Of a stretch of 5,678 nt of DNA, positions 1-5,678 are shown in pieces (positions within the stretch are counted from its first letter, which is position 1; every line of letters begins with the position of its first letter). A program made the position numbers and the translations under genes. The DNA comes from Bacillota bacterium (lineage in GTDB: Bacteria > Bacillota > Bacilli > Alicyclobacillales > SLC66), in NCBI GenBank assembly GCA_021820825.1, contig JAKADD010000186.1, forward strand, positions 1-5,678, in the 5' to 3' direction. The notes beneath the pieces are model-generated. The model did no database searches. It was given only the letters and a program-made list of their open reading frames with translations, and had not been told where the DNA came from.

Positions 1-235
1 CCGGCATGGCTGCGCCCTGCATGAGCACCTCCTGTACAAGCACTCCCACCATGCTGACAGGCTGCTCTCCATCCGCGATGTAATAGAGGTTGTGCGCATT
101 CTGTTCGCAAAACAAATGGGGAAATTCGCGCGGCATCCCCTCTCCAGGCGGCTGATTGGAACGAAACACCGCGTCCAGCATCGTTCCAAGTTTATGAATC
201 GTTTCTGGCGCACCCCTGTGTATGGCCAATTCCAT
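1..235 (-). CDS. GNAT-family N-acetyltransferase, N-terminal part (partial, runs off the left edge)
   Basis: The first 78 codons of a minus-strand gene are visible, without a stop, and the gene continues past position 1. The product begins MELAIHRGAPETIHKLGTML. It then has a segment with REFPHLF, NAHNLYYIADGE and VSMVGVLVQEV, the layout of the first strands of GNAT acetyltransferases, where an early helix is followed by a strand carrying a loop and then by the V-G-V strand. The acetyl-CoA binding motif (Q/RxxGxG/A) would lie beyond the window, so neither catalysis nor substrate can be judged. Two in-frame ATGs occur, at 241 and 235. I chose 235 because the strong AGGGGAGGA site at 242-250 sits 6 nt from it, while it abuts the ATG at 241. 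The gene overlaps the 3' end of anmK by 44 nt in a different frame, which suggests coupled translation. GNAT assignment is from sequence resemblance only; the acetylated substrate is unknown. Confidence 0.72.
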   Translation of the reverse strand, partial: MELAIHRGAPETIHKLGTMLDAVFRSNQPPGEGMPREFPHLFCEQNAHNLYYIADGEQPVSMVGVLVQEVLMQGAAMP

Positions 236-1442
236 ATGCATTCCTCCCCTTTCCAGCCGGCGTGTACTGCCCAAGCACAGCCGTGTGCGCAGCTCCCGTG
301 ACCGCAGGCACGCTGACAGCCCGCCCGTGTGTGAATTGCCACGCGAAAAGAGCGAACGCCATGGCCTCCTTGGCGTCGCCTGGCACGCCAAAATCCTCCG
401 CAGCCAGAACCGCGGCGGGACGGGCGCGTTCAATCAGCCAGGAGACCAGCGTCAGATTGCTCCTTCCCCCACCGGTCACCACCAGATCGAACGGACCGAC
501 AACTGTATCGCGTATCGCCTGCGCAATGGTTGTCGCGACAAACCAGGTCATCGTCGCAACGCCATCCGCCACTTCCCGCCCCGCTTCGCCAGCCAGCGGT
601 CGCCCCGGCGAAGGCGAATCTCCGAACCACGCGCGCAGCGTCTCTTCCACATAGAACTGACCGTACCGCTCCCGCCCCGTCGACTTTGGCGGCGGCGCAG
701 AGAAGTACGGGTCCTGCGCGATCAGGTCCGCAACCCAGTCGTGATCCACGCGACCTTGCGCCGCCAGCTTGCCATCTTCATCAAACGGCAGACGGCCTTC
801 CGTCAGGAACGAGACCGCCCCGTCGATCACCATGTTTCCCGGACCGGTGTCAAAGGCGACCACCTCGTCGAACGCCCCACCCGCGCGCAGCACCGTCAGG
901 TTGCCGACTCCGCCAATGTTCAGCAGCACGCGCGTCCTCTGCACGTTGCGGAAATACGCATAATCAAAATACGGCACAAGCGGCGCCCCTTGCCCGCCGA
1001 GCGCCATGTCGCGGCGGCGAAAATCCGCCACGACGGCGCAACCGGTATACTCCGCAATGACGCTGGGATCGCCAATCTGGAGCGTAAAGCGGCGATCGGG
1101 ATGATGGCACACCGTCTGTCCGTGCGAACCGATCACGACAATCTCCTGCGGACTCACCCCAGACTTCACGATCAGGGAGTGGGCCGCAGCGCCGAACCAT
1201 TGCCCGAGTTGCACATGCATCCAGGCAACGTAATCCGCCGTGACAAGCGGATCAAACAGCGCGAAGACGCGCTTGCGCTGCTCCGCTGTATAAGGAACGT
1301 AGAGAAAATCCTGCAGAGCTGTCTCCGGAAACTCCGATCCCTGACGCTCCTTGACAGCGAGCAGCGCCACATCGACGCCGTCACCGGAAGTTCCCGACAT
1401 GATCCCCATCGCGTACCCGTCACCACGCGCGACGGTCGACAC
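192..1442 (-). CDS. anmK: Anhydro-N-acetylmuramic acid kinase
   Basis: This cytoplasmic enzyme uses ATP to open 1,6-anhydro-MurNAc and phosphorylate it to MurNAc-6-phosphate, a step of peptidoglycan recycling. The 416-residue product has the family motifs in order: MGIMSGTSGDGVD (12-24, phosphate loop of the actin/hexokinase-type ATPase fold), GSHGQT (105-110), LQIGDPSVIAE (121-131), GGQGAPLVP (149-157), LNIGGVGN (174-181), DTGPGN (198-203, with D198 matching the catalytic Asp of characterised AnmK), PPKSTGRE (251-258) and VVTGGGRSN (321-329). The usual C-terminal core ends near VLGQY (389-393), so about 23 further residues form an extension beyond the typical 370-390. The start is GTG at 1442, supported by AAAAGGGGG at 1451-1459, 8 nt upstream; an ATG two bases earlier is in the wrong frame. 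It lies 70 nt after livF with no clear promoter or terminator between, so probably in the same operon. Its last 44 nt overlap the GNAT gene. Confidence 0.95.
   Translation of the reverse strand: MSTVARGDGYAMGIMSGTSGDGVDVALLAVKERQGSEFPETALQDFLYVPYTAEQRKRVFALFDPLVTADYVAWMHVQLGQWFGAAAHSLIVKSGVSPQEIVVIGSHGQTVCHHPDRRFTLQIGDPSVIAEYTGCAVVADFRRRDMALGGQGAPLVPYFDYAYFRNVQRTRVLLNIGGVGNLTVLRAGGAFDEVVAFDTGPGNMVIDGAVSFLTEGRLPFDEDGKLAAQGRVDHDWVADLIAQDPYFSAPPPKSTGRERYGQFYVEETLRAWFGDSPSPGRPLAGEAGREVADGVATMTWFVATTIAQAIRDTVVGPFDLVVTGGGRSNLTLVSWLIERARPAAVLAAEDFGVPGDAKEAMAFALFAWQFTHGRAVSVPAVTGAAHTAVLGQYTPAGKGRNAYGIGHTQGCARNDS
242..250 (-). promoter_or_regulatory. Ribosome-binding site of the GNAT gene, inside anmK
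   Basis: On the minus strand this reads AGGGGAGGA, close to the anti-Shine-Dalgarno complement. It lies 6 nt before the ATG at 235 and directly touches the in-frame ATG at 241, so it favours 235 as the start. It is embedded in the last 60 nt of the anmK coding sequence. This supports the downstream gene being real and expressed from the same transcript. Confidence 0.7.
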
Positions 1443-1450
1443 ATCTCACG

Positions 1451-1459
1451 CCCCCTTTT
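1451..1459 (-). promoter_or_regulatory. Ribosome-binding site deciding the GTG start of anmK
   Basis: The minus strand reads AAAAGGGGG, then an 8-nt spacer, then GTG at 1442. The only nearby ATG (1444) opens a different frame, which gives the 90-codon shadow reading frame 1172-1444. The first in-frame ATG is at 1409, only 4 residues before the conserved SGTS motif, with no comparable purine-rich site. The GTG is therefore the best-supported start. Confidence 0.6.
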
Positions 1460-1512
1460 GGAAAACCACCATCCCCTGGAATGAGAATCTTCTGATCCCC
1501 CGGACCGAGAAC

Positions 1513-2259
1513 CTAGCCGTAGACGCCAAAATACGCGCGTTCCAGAGCGTCGTTCCCGTGCAATTCCGCAACCGTGCCTGCGAAGATCATGCGACCGGAG
1601 TCAAGCACATATACACGGTCCGCGATCTCCAAGAATTTTACATTCTGCTCCGCAATCAAAAATGAGATTCCGTCGTCGTGAAATCGGTTCACCATGCTGA
1701 TCACTTCCGATACAAACAGCGGCGACAGGCCTGCGGACGGTTCATCCATAATCACCAGTTGCGGTCGGCTCATGAGCGCTTTCGCGACAGCGAGCATTTT
1801 GCGCTGGCCGCCGCTCAGACTCGCAGCCGCATCCCTCCGCCGAACCCGTAAATCCGGAAAAAATTCGTACATGGCGGCCATTTGCGACCGCACTGCACTG
1901 GCTGCCAGATGATATCCCCCGATACGCAGATTCTCTTCAATCGAAAGACCGGCAACCACACCGACCTCGGACAGATAGGAGACGCCCCTGCTGATCCGCT
2001 TGTCAATGCGCATGGCTGCGACAGACTCTCCGTTCAGATGGATGGCGCCCTCCCAAATGGGCAAGAGCCCAACCAGCGCCTTCAGCAGCGTCGTCTTTCC
2101 CGCTCCATTGGCGCCCAGCACGATGACCCGTTCCCCGCGCTGCACGTTCATGCTCACATTCCACAAGATTTGCAGATCATCATAACCCGTTTGAATATCG
2201 GACACATCGAGTAAAGAGGTTGTCTGATTGACCTGTGCCTGTTGATCAGTGCCTGCCAT
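1513..2259 (-). CDS. livF: Branched-chain amino acid-type ABC transporter, ATP-binding protein LivF
   Basis: This is one of the two cytoplasmic ATPases that drive the LivHM channel. Numbering from a GTG at 2268 (251 residues), the motifs are Walker A GANGAGKTT (52-60, K58), signature LSGGQ (151-155), Walker B LVIMDEP (171-177, catalytic E176), the LivF-type switch AEQN (206-209, where other ABC ATPases have His) and a GRMIFAGT strand near 225-232. The short C-terminus ending YFGVYG is typical of LivF. The loop usually reading PEGR before the VEENL motif is here SEVG (100-103) before SIEENL. I prefer the ATG at 2259 (248 residues) because the GAGG at about 2275-2272 is only 3 nt from the GTG and 12 nt from the ATG; neither spacing is ideal. 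The start overlaps the livG end by 14 nt. The solute carried cannot be read from an ATPase. Confidence 0.93.
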   Translation of the reverse strand: MAGTDQQAQVNQTTSLLDVSDIQTGYDDLQILWNVSMNVQRGERVIVLGANGAGKTTLLKALVGLLPIWEGAIHLNGESVAAMRIDKRISRGVSYLSEVGVVAGLSIEENLRIGGYHLAASAVRSQMAAMYEFFPDLRVRRRDAAASLSGGQRKMLAVAKALMSRPQLVIMDEPSAGLSPLFVSEVISMVNRFHDDGISFLIAEQNVKFLEIADRVYVLDSGRMIFAGTVAELHGNDALERAYFGVYG

Positions 2260-2983
2260 CGCCCGCACCCACCTCGGATTGACCCAGATACACCGCTGTC
2301 ACTTGCGGATTCTTCGCCGCCGCAGACAGGGTGCCCTCGAAAATTTCCCGCCCCGCATTCATCACGATCACATGCTGTGTCAATTGATTCACGAACCCCA
2401 TCATGTGTTCGACCACGATCATCGCAACACCCTGACTTGCGAGAAACATAAGTTTCTTCGCCACCGCGTCCAACTCTTGCGGATTGAGACCCGCCGCCAG
2501 TTCATCCACCAGCAGGAGTTCCGGTCCTGTGGACAGCGCACGGGCAAGATCGAGCATCTTCTGCTGTCCGCTGGTCAAACTGGAGGCAGATCCATTCGCA
2601 AAAGCTGAGAGACCGACAAAGTCGACGGGATCGTCCACGATGCGCTTGCGTTGACCGACATACGCTCCTGCCACTTCTACATTTTCCCTCACCGTCAGAG
2701 CCTTGAATGGTTTGGGAATCTGGAAGGTGCGATTGATACCATGTTGAGCCCTTCGAAACATGGGTGTGCGGCCGAGAGAACGACCGTGAAAGGACACGTC
2801 TCCGCCGTCAGGTGAATACAGCCCCGAGATCACATTGATGCATGTTGTTTTTCCAGATCCATTGGGGCCCACCAACCCCAGTATCTCGCCTTTGTTCAGA
2901 CTCAGAGACACCCCGTTCAGTGCTGTAAAGCCCCCAAATCGTTTCACGACCTGATTCACATTTAACAGAGCGTCATGGGACAT
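2246..2983 (-). CDS. livG: Branched-chain amino acid-type ABC transporter, ATP-binding protein LivG
   Basis: This is the second cytoplasmic ATPase of the importer, expected to pair with LivF in a heterodimer beneath LivH and LivM. The 245-residue product shows Walker A GPNGSGKTT (39-47, K45), Q-loop RTFQIP (85-90, Q88), signature region LTSGQQKMLDLARAL (136-150), Walker B LLLVDELAAGLNP (156-168, D160 and E161) and switch His in VVEHMMGF (190-197, H193). The AAGLNP after Walker B and the histidine switch separate LivG from LivF. Two positions are less usual: the signature is LTSGQ rather than LSxGQ, and Leu follows the catalytic Glu where Pro is normal. The ATG at 2983 has a very strong site, GAGGAGGGG, 5 nt upstream. 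The start overlaps the livM end by 11 nt. All catalytic residues are present, so it should be active. Confidence 0.94.
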   Translation of the reverse strand: MSHDALLNVNQVVKRFGGFTALNGVSLSLNKGEILGLVGPNGSGKTTCINVISGLYSPDGGDVSFHGRSLGRTPMFRRAQHGINRTFQIPKPFKALTVRENVEVAGAYVGQRKRIVDDPVDFVGLSAFANGSASSLTSGQQKMLDLARALSTGPELLLVDELAAGLNPQELDAVAKKLMFLASQGVAMIVVEHMMGFVNQLTQHVIVMNAGREIFEGTLSAAAKNPQVTAVYLGQSEVGAGDGRH

Positions 2984-3893
2984 TGATTCCCCTCCTCTTC
3001 AGCAGAGAAGTAAGTCCCTGCGGCAGAAACAGCACCAGTACAACGATCAGCAGCCCATAGATCAACTGAAAGTACTGCGGTGATGAAACGCCGATCGTAT
3101 TGTACAGACCGTATAGAACAATGGTGCCCACAATAGGCCCAAGCACTGTGCCGACGCCGCCAAAGAGCGTAAAAACGATCGCGAAGATACTGATGGTAAG
3201 ATCAAATACGGAACTCGGATAGAAGACAGACACATACCATCCATAAACAGCGCCGACAAGCCCAGCCGCAAATGCGCTTGCCAGCCATATCGCGACCCGA
3301 TTCCTGACGACATTGATGCCTGCCATCGCGGCGCTGACCGGATCCTCTTTGATGGCCAGAAGCGACATTCCGAACATGGAGTTCTTTACATACATGACAA
3401 CGGCCGTAAATATCAGGAGGATCACAAGCATCGCATAGTAGCTCGTATTCGGAGCATAGACGCCAGCCAGATTGACGCCATAGGGTCCCTGCGTGATATT
3501 TTGCATGTTGGGATTGGATACAATGTAGTACACAATCTCCGACGCCGCAAGGCTGCCGATAGAAAAATAGGCGCCCGACAGCCGCAGGAGCGGCGACAGC
3601 AGCAGAGCAACCGCCACGGCAATCAGTCCCCCGCCGATCACAGCGGGAATCACAGACCAGTGCAAAAGAAGTACGAGAACCGACATGCCATAGGCGCCAG
3701 AGCCAAAGAATCCGACGTATCCGAAGGGAAGATAGCCGGTAAAGCCATACAGCAGATTGATGCCCTGCGCGAGCGCCATGTAAGCCATCATCTGAAACGG
3801 AACGGATTGATTGGGATAGAACAGTGGCACGAGTATGAACAGGATGGCCAAAACCACAAGAATGGTCGCATTGGAGAGCTTGTTCTTACGCAT
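2973..3893 (-). CDS. livM: Branched-chain amino acid-type ABC transporter, permease LivM
   Basis: This is an integral membrane permease that forms the translocation path together with LivH. The 306-residue product is very hydrophobic: a short positive N-terminus (MRKNK), a first membrane segment near 9-25, and further segments roughly at 33-50, 56-77, 80-103, 107-126, 151-168, 198-222, 231-262 and 274-292. Family motifs are the GFFGSGAYG stretch (61-69), the cytoplasmic coupling loop AIKEDPVSAAMAGINVVRNR (180-199) that contacts the ATPase, FGGVGTVLGPIVG (244-256) and the C-terminal LFLPQGL (288-294). Length fits the family. The ATG at 3893 follows GGGAAAGGGG at 3901-3910 with a 7-nt spacer. 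It overlaps the livH end by 8 nt and the livG start by 11 nt, indicating coupled translation. The transported solute is not determined by this sequence. Confidence 0.94.
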   Translation of the reverse strand: MRKNKLSNATILVVLAILFILVPLFYPNQSVPFQMMAYMALAQGINLLYGFTGYLPFGYVGFFGSGAYGMSVLVLLLHWSVIPAVIGGGLIAVAVALLLSPLLRLSGAYFSIGSLAASEIVYYIVSNPNMQNITQGPYGVNLAGVYAPNTSYYAMLVILLIFTAVVMYVKNSMFGMSLLAIKEDPVSAAMAGINVVRNRVAIWLASAFAAGLVGAVYGWYVSVFYPSSVFDLTISIFAIVFTLFGGVGTVLGPIVGTIVLYGLYNTIGVSSPQYFQLIYGLLIVVLVLFLPQGLTSLLKRRGINVP

Positions 3894-4767
3894 TGCGAGC
3901 CCCCTTTCCCAACAATCCGCTCGGTTTGATCAAGAGGATGAGGATGAGCAACACGTAGGGCACCATGTTCGCCCAGGACGACAGGTAGGTTTGCATCAAC
4001 AACAGCGAAAGTCCATAGACAAGACCGCCCACCACTGTGCCGATCGGATTGCCGAGCGACCCGATGACGATGACGGAAAACGATGTGATTGTCAAATCAA
4101 CACCAACGCTCGGATAGATTCCACCCAGCATAAACGGAGTCAGAGTTCCTGCGATGGCGGCCAACGCCAAGGCTATTCCGAACGCAATGGCGGATATTCT
4201 GTTGACGTCGATCCCGCTGGCCGCCGCTTCGTTCCGGTTCGCCATGATCGCACGTGTCGCGATCCCCATCTTTGTTTTGTAGAGATACGCATACAGCAAC
4301 CCAATCGCAACAACGCTGACGAGAAAGCTGATCACCCACGAGGCGCCGAACGTCTGCCCAAACAGTTGAAGTGACAATTGACCGAGCGCGTTGGTGGGAA
4401 GCGTGACCGGATTGGTGCCAAACGCCAGTGTCGCAAGCGCCTCTATGACCTGAGAGATTCCGAAAAACAGGATCAGGGACAGCATCTCTGGATCGTCGGA
4501 CCGCAACAGCCGCGGAATGATTCCATAGTATAGACCAACGCCAACAACGAGGAACACCACAGCTTCCAGCAACATCGTCGCAAACGGATTGATTCCAAAT
4601 ACGGTCAGTGCGTAGTAGGCGCCAAACGCCCCCAGCATGACGAAATCTCCGTGGGCCAAATTGACTATTTTCATAACGCCAAAGGCAAAATTCAGACCAA
4701 TCGCCATCAGACTGAAAAAAACGCCGAACAGGATCCCCGATACGACTGCAAACAGAAATGTACTCAA
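3886..4767 (-). CDS. livH: Branched-chain amino acid-type ABC transporter, permease LivH
   Basis: This is the partner membrane permease of LivM. The 293-residue product has about eight hydrophobic segments, roughly 5-26, 38-56, 62-84, 96-116, 144-163, 191-214, 224-250 and 263-281. Hallmarks are GVMKIVNLAHGDFVMLGAF (30-48), typical of LivH, the coupling loop TKMGIATRAIMANRNEAAAS (165-184) that docks on an ATPase, VIGSLGNPIGTVVGG (234-248) and the C-terminal LIKPSGLLGKGARNA. The start is a TTG at 4767, supported by AGGAAGGGGG 9 nt upstream; the next Met is residue 21, inside the first membrane segment, so a later start would break the fold. The gap to the binding-protein gene (113 nt) is the longest in the cluster and holds two possible RNA hairpins. 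The weak start codon and these structures may lower permease yield relative to the binding protein. Confidence 0.94.
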   Translation of the reverse strand: MSTFLFAVVSGILFGVFFSLMAIGLNFAFGVMKIVNLAHGDFVMLGAFGAYYALTVFGINPFATMLLEAVVFLVVGVGLYYGIIPRLLRSDDPEMLSLILFFGISQVIEALATLAFGTNPVTLPTNALGQLSLQLFGQTFGASWVISFLVSVVAIGLLYAYLYKTKMGIATRAIMANRNEAAASGIDVNRISAIAFGIALALAAIAGTLTPFMLGGIYPSVGVDLTITSFSVIVIGSLGNPIGTVVGGLVYGLSLLLMQTYLSSWANMVPYVLLILILLIKPSGLLGKGARNA

Positions 4768-4776
4768 CCGCTCTGT

Positions 4777-4786
4777 CCCCCTTCCT
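4777..4786 (-). promoter_or_regulatory. Ribosome-binding site deciding the TTG start of livH
   Basis: The minus strand reads AGGAAGGGGG, then 9 nt, then TTG at 4767. There is no in-frame ATG or GTG nearby that would preserve the first membrane segment, so this site fixes the start. It begins only 8 nt after the end of the 10-bp inverted repeat at 4795-4833, close enough for that hairpin to affect ribosome access. Confidence 0.6.
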
Positions 4787-4794
4787 GCAACAAT

Positions 4795-4833
4795 GCGGCC
4801 GCGCTCTCCGACAGAAACGCGATGCGCGGCCGC
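4795..4833. repeat. Perfect 10-bp GC inverted repeat (stem-loop) between the binding-protein gene and livH
   Basis: The arms are GCGGCCGCGC (4795-4804) and GCGCGGCCGC (4824-4833), fully complementary, with a 19-nt loop. Each arm also contains the 8-bp palindrome GCGGCCGC. No T-run follows on either strand, so it is not a classic intrinsic terminator. Its position after the binding-protein gene and just before the livH ribosome site recalls intercistronic hairpins that protect the upstream mRNA from 3' decay in other binding-protein transport operons, such as the repeats between malE and malF. That role here is inference. An alternative is a site bound by a protein. Confidence 0.6.
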
Positions 4834-4851
4834 TTAAGAGAGATCACTGAG

Positions 4852-4883
4852 AAAAAAATACGCAGGCGAGCCCCACCGCCCTA
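4852..4883 (-). terminator. Weak terminator-like hairpin with T7 at the end of the binding-protein gene
   Basis: On the minus strand, starting from the G of the TAG stop, GGGCG (4881-4877) can pair with CGCCT (4868-4864, one G-T pair) around an 8-nt loop. After GCGTA comes a run of seven T (4858-4852). The stem is short and the T-run is 5 nt from it, so at most partial termination is expected. Partial termination would let the binding protein be made in excess over the membrane and ATPase subunits. Seen by eye only; folding energy was not computed. Confidence 0.33.
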
Positions 4884-5678
4884 AGGCATAAAATTGACAT
4901 TCAGTTTGCCGTTTTTGACGGTAAATTGACCGACTGGCAATGTTTCTCCTACTTGCGCGCCTTCGTTGTTGATTTTGAACTGCCCATCCAAAGTCGTGAT
5001 GGACCCGGAGAATCCAGTGACAGCCTGGCGCAGACTTTTCTGGCTGAGACTCGTTGCGGTGGCCAGCGTTTTTTGCAGGATCAGCCCTGTGTTATAACCG
5101 GCGACATTCAGAAAGTTCGGAGCAGACCCCGTCTGTTTTTTGAATGCCTGCTCGAACTGCGTGAGCGGCATCCCGTAATCCACCCCCTGAACCTTAAAGA
5201 GCGGCGGCGCGGGATAGGTAAACATGTTGTTCAGGCCCTTCAGTCCGAAGCTCTTTTCAAACAGGCTCGGCAATTGGCCTGGGAAGATGGTGAATGTCAT
5301 AGGAAACGTACTGCCGCTTGTCTGAAGCGCTTGCATGAAAGAGATGTCGTTGTTCGGATACCCCAGTTCGATAACGGCCTGCGGGTGTGTGGCCGCCATG
5401 TTGTGGAGAATGACCGTATAGCTGGAAGTACTTGTCGGCACCGCATTGTTGTATGTTGGCGTAATCCCCGCTTTGGCCAGCAAATTAGTCAACGTCTGGT
5501 CCTGTGATTGGTCGAAATCGTTTTCACCGTAAACAATGGCAACTTTCTTGTACTGTTTGCTGATCAGGTAGTTTGCGAGACTTGTGGGCCAGAGCGCCGA
5601 TGTCGGCAATGAGGTCAACACAATGTACGGATTGTTCGGTGTGAAAAAGGTGGTGCCTGTGCCGCTTTGGTCAAATAA
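4881..5678 (-). CDS. Type-1 periplasmic-fold solute-binding protein of a LIV-type ABC importer, C-terminal part (partial)
   Basis: The open frame runs to the right edge without a start, so the true gene begins beyond 5678; an internal GTG at 5621 is not the start, because 19 in-frame codons beyond it continue the fold. 265 residues are visible. They match the extracellular binding protein family (Peripla_BP_6): KKVAIVYGENDFDQSQ (44-59, visible numbering), corresponding to the usual VAIIYxDxxxG strand and loop, then a PQAVIELGYPNNDISFMQAL segment (99-118) where the family has the DAVxxxGY strand and helix, then VAGYNTGLILQKTL (192-205) and the C-terminal GQFKINNEGAQVGE (232-245). The signal peptide or lipobox and the N-terminal ligand residues are off the window, so specificity cannot be set. 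It lies directly upstream of livHMGF on the same strand and is almost certainly the receptor for that importer. The stop is TAG at 4881. Confidence 0.9.
   Translation of the reverse strand, partial: LFDQSGTGTTFFTPNNPYIVLTSLPTSALWPTSLANYLISKQYKKVAIVYGENDFDQSQDQTLTNLLAKAGITPTYNNAVPTSTSSYTVILHNMAATHPQAVIELGYPNNDISFMQALQTSGSTFPMTFTIFPGQLPSLFEKSFGLKGLNNMFTYPAPPLFKVQGVDYGMPLTQFEQAFKKQTGSAPNFLNVAGYNTGLILQKTLATATSLSQKSLRQAVTGFSGSITTLDGQFKINNEGAQVGETLPVGQFTVKNGKLNVNFMP

Noticed and set aside
222..1484. A 420-codon open frame on the plus strand lying antisense across all of anmK
   Set aside because: It mirrors the high-GC codon pattern of anmK. Its product is packed with Arg, His and Pro, has no recognisable motif and no good ribosome site, while the minus frame carries every AnmK motif.
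1443..1512. The livF-anmK gap as a terminator or separate promoter
   Set aside because: I see no stable hairpin followed by T, and no paired -35 and -10 boxes on the minus strand. Short repeats of GGGGAT look accidental.
4795..4833. Two NotI-type sites as a sign of a cloning or assembly junction
   Set aside because: Genes on both sides are the natural partners of one importer, and no vector or linker sequence is seen around them. A natural inverted repeat is simpler.
4894..4925. TTGACA on the plus strand, as a possible antisense promoter
   Set aside because: At 16-18 nt spacing there is no TATAAT-like box, only GACGGT and GGTAAA, and the bases code for the conserved C-terminus of the binding protein on the other strand.
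4926..5507. A 193-codon plus-strand open frame antisense to the binding-protein gene
   Set aside because: It has no family resemblance and a composition rich in Arg and Cys, and it lies opposite a clearly conserved protein-coding frame.
5619..5621. GTG at 5621 as the true start of the binding protein
   Set aside because: The frame stays open for 19 more codons to the edge, with continuing fold-like sequence (TPNNPYIVLTS), and a start here would remove the export signal and the N-terminal lobe.

Overview
The window is one unidirectional, tightly packed gene cluster, all on the minus strand. Read in transcription order (right to left), it holds a branched-chain amino acid (LIV/HAAT-family) ABC importer, then an anhydro-N-acetylmuramic acid kinase (AnmK), then the start of a GNAT acetyltransferase. 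The strong, purine-rich Shine-Dalgarno sequences, the use of GTG and TTG starts, the moderately high GC and the style of the proteins suggest a Gram-positive Bacillota bacterium. An Alicyclobacillus-like spore former would fit. This placement is inference, because no rRNA or other marker gene is present.

Layout. Positions 5678-4881 encode the C-terminal 265 residues of a type-1 periplasmic-binding-fold solute-binding protein; its N-terminus lies beyond the right edge. A 113-nt gap follows, with two RNA-structure candidates: a weak terminator-like hairpin plus T7 directly on the stop codon, and a perfect 10-bp GC inverted repeat just before the livH ribosome-binding site. Then come the permeases livH (4767-3886) and livM (3893-2973) and the ATPases livG (2983-2246) and livF (2259-1513). 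Each overlaps the previous gene by 8-14 nt, as expected for translational coupling. After 70 nt comes anmK (1442-192, GTG start), whose 3' end overlaps by 44 nt, in another frame, the start of the GNAT gene (235 to beyond position 1).

How they work together. The binding protein should capture a small solute outside the membrane and hand it to the LivH-LivM channel, with LivG-LivF hydrolysing ATP inside. The family mostly carries Leu/Ile/Val, but other amino acids, amides and urea are also known substrates, and nothing visible fixes the specificity. AnmK phosphorylates 1,6-anhydro-MurNAc to MurNAc-6-phosphate in peptidoglycan recycling. Its place in a possible shared transcript with the importer and an acetyltransferase is the main contextual curiosity.

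There is no gene-free stretch over 300 bases. No tRNA, rRNA, CRISPR or mobile element was seen. The cluster's main promoter would lie to the right of the window. Overall this is largely an ordinary metabolic and transport region; I did not find convincing evidence of a wholly new system.
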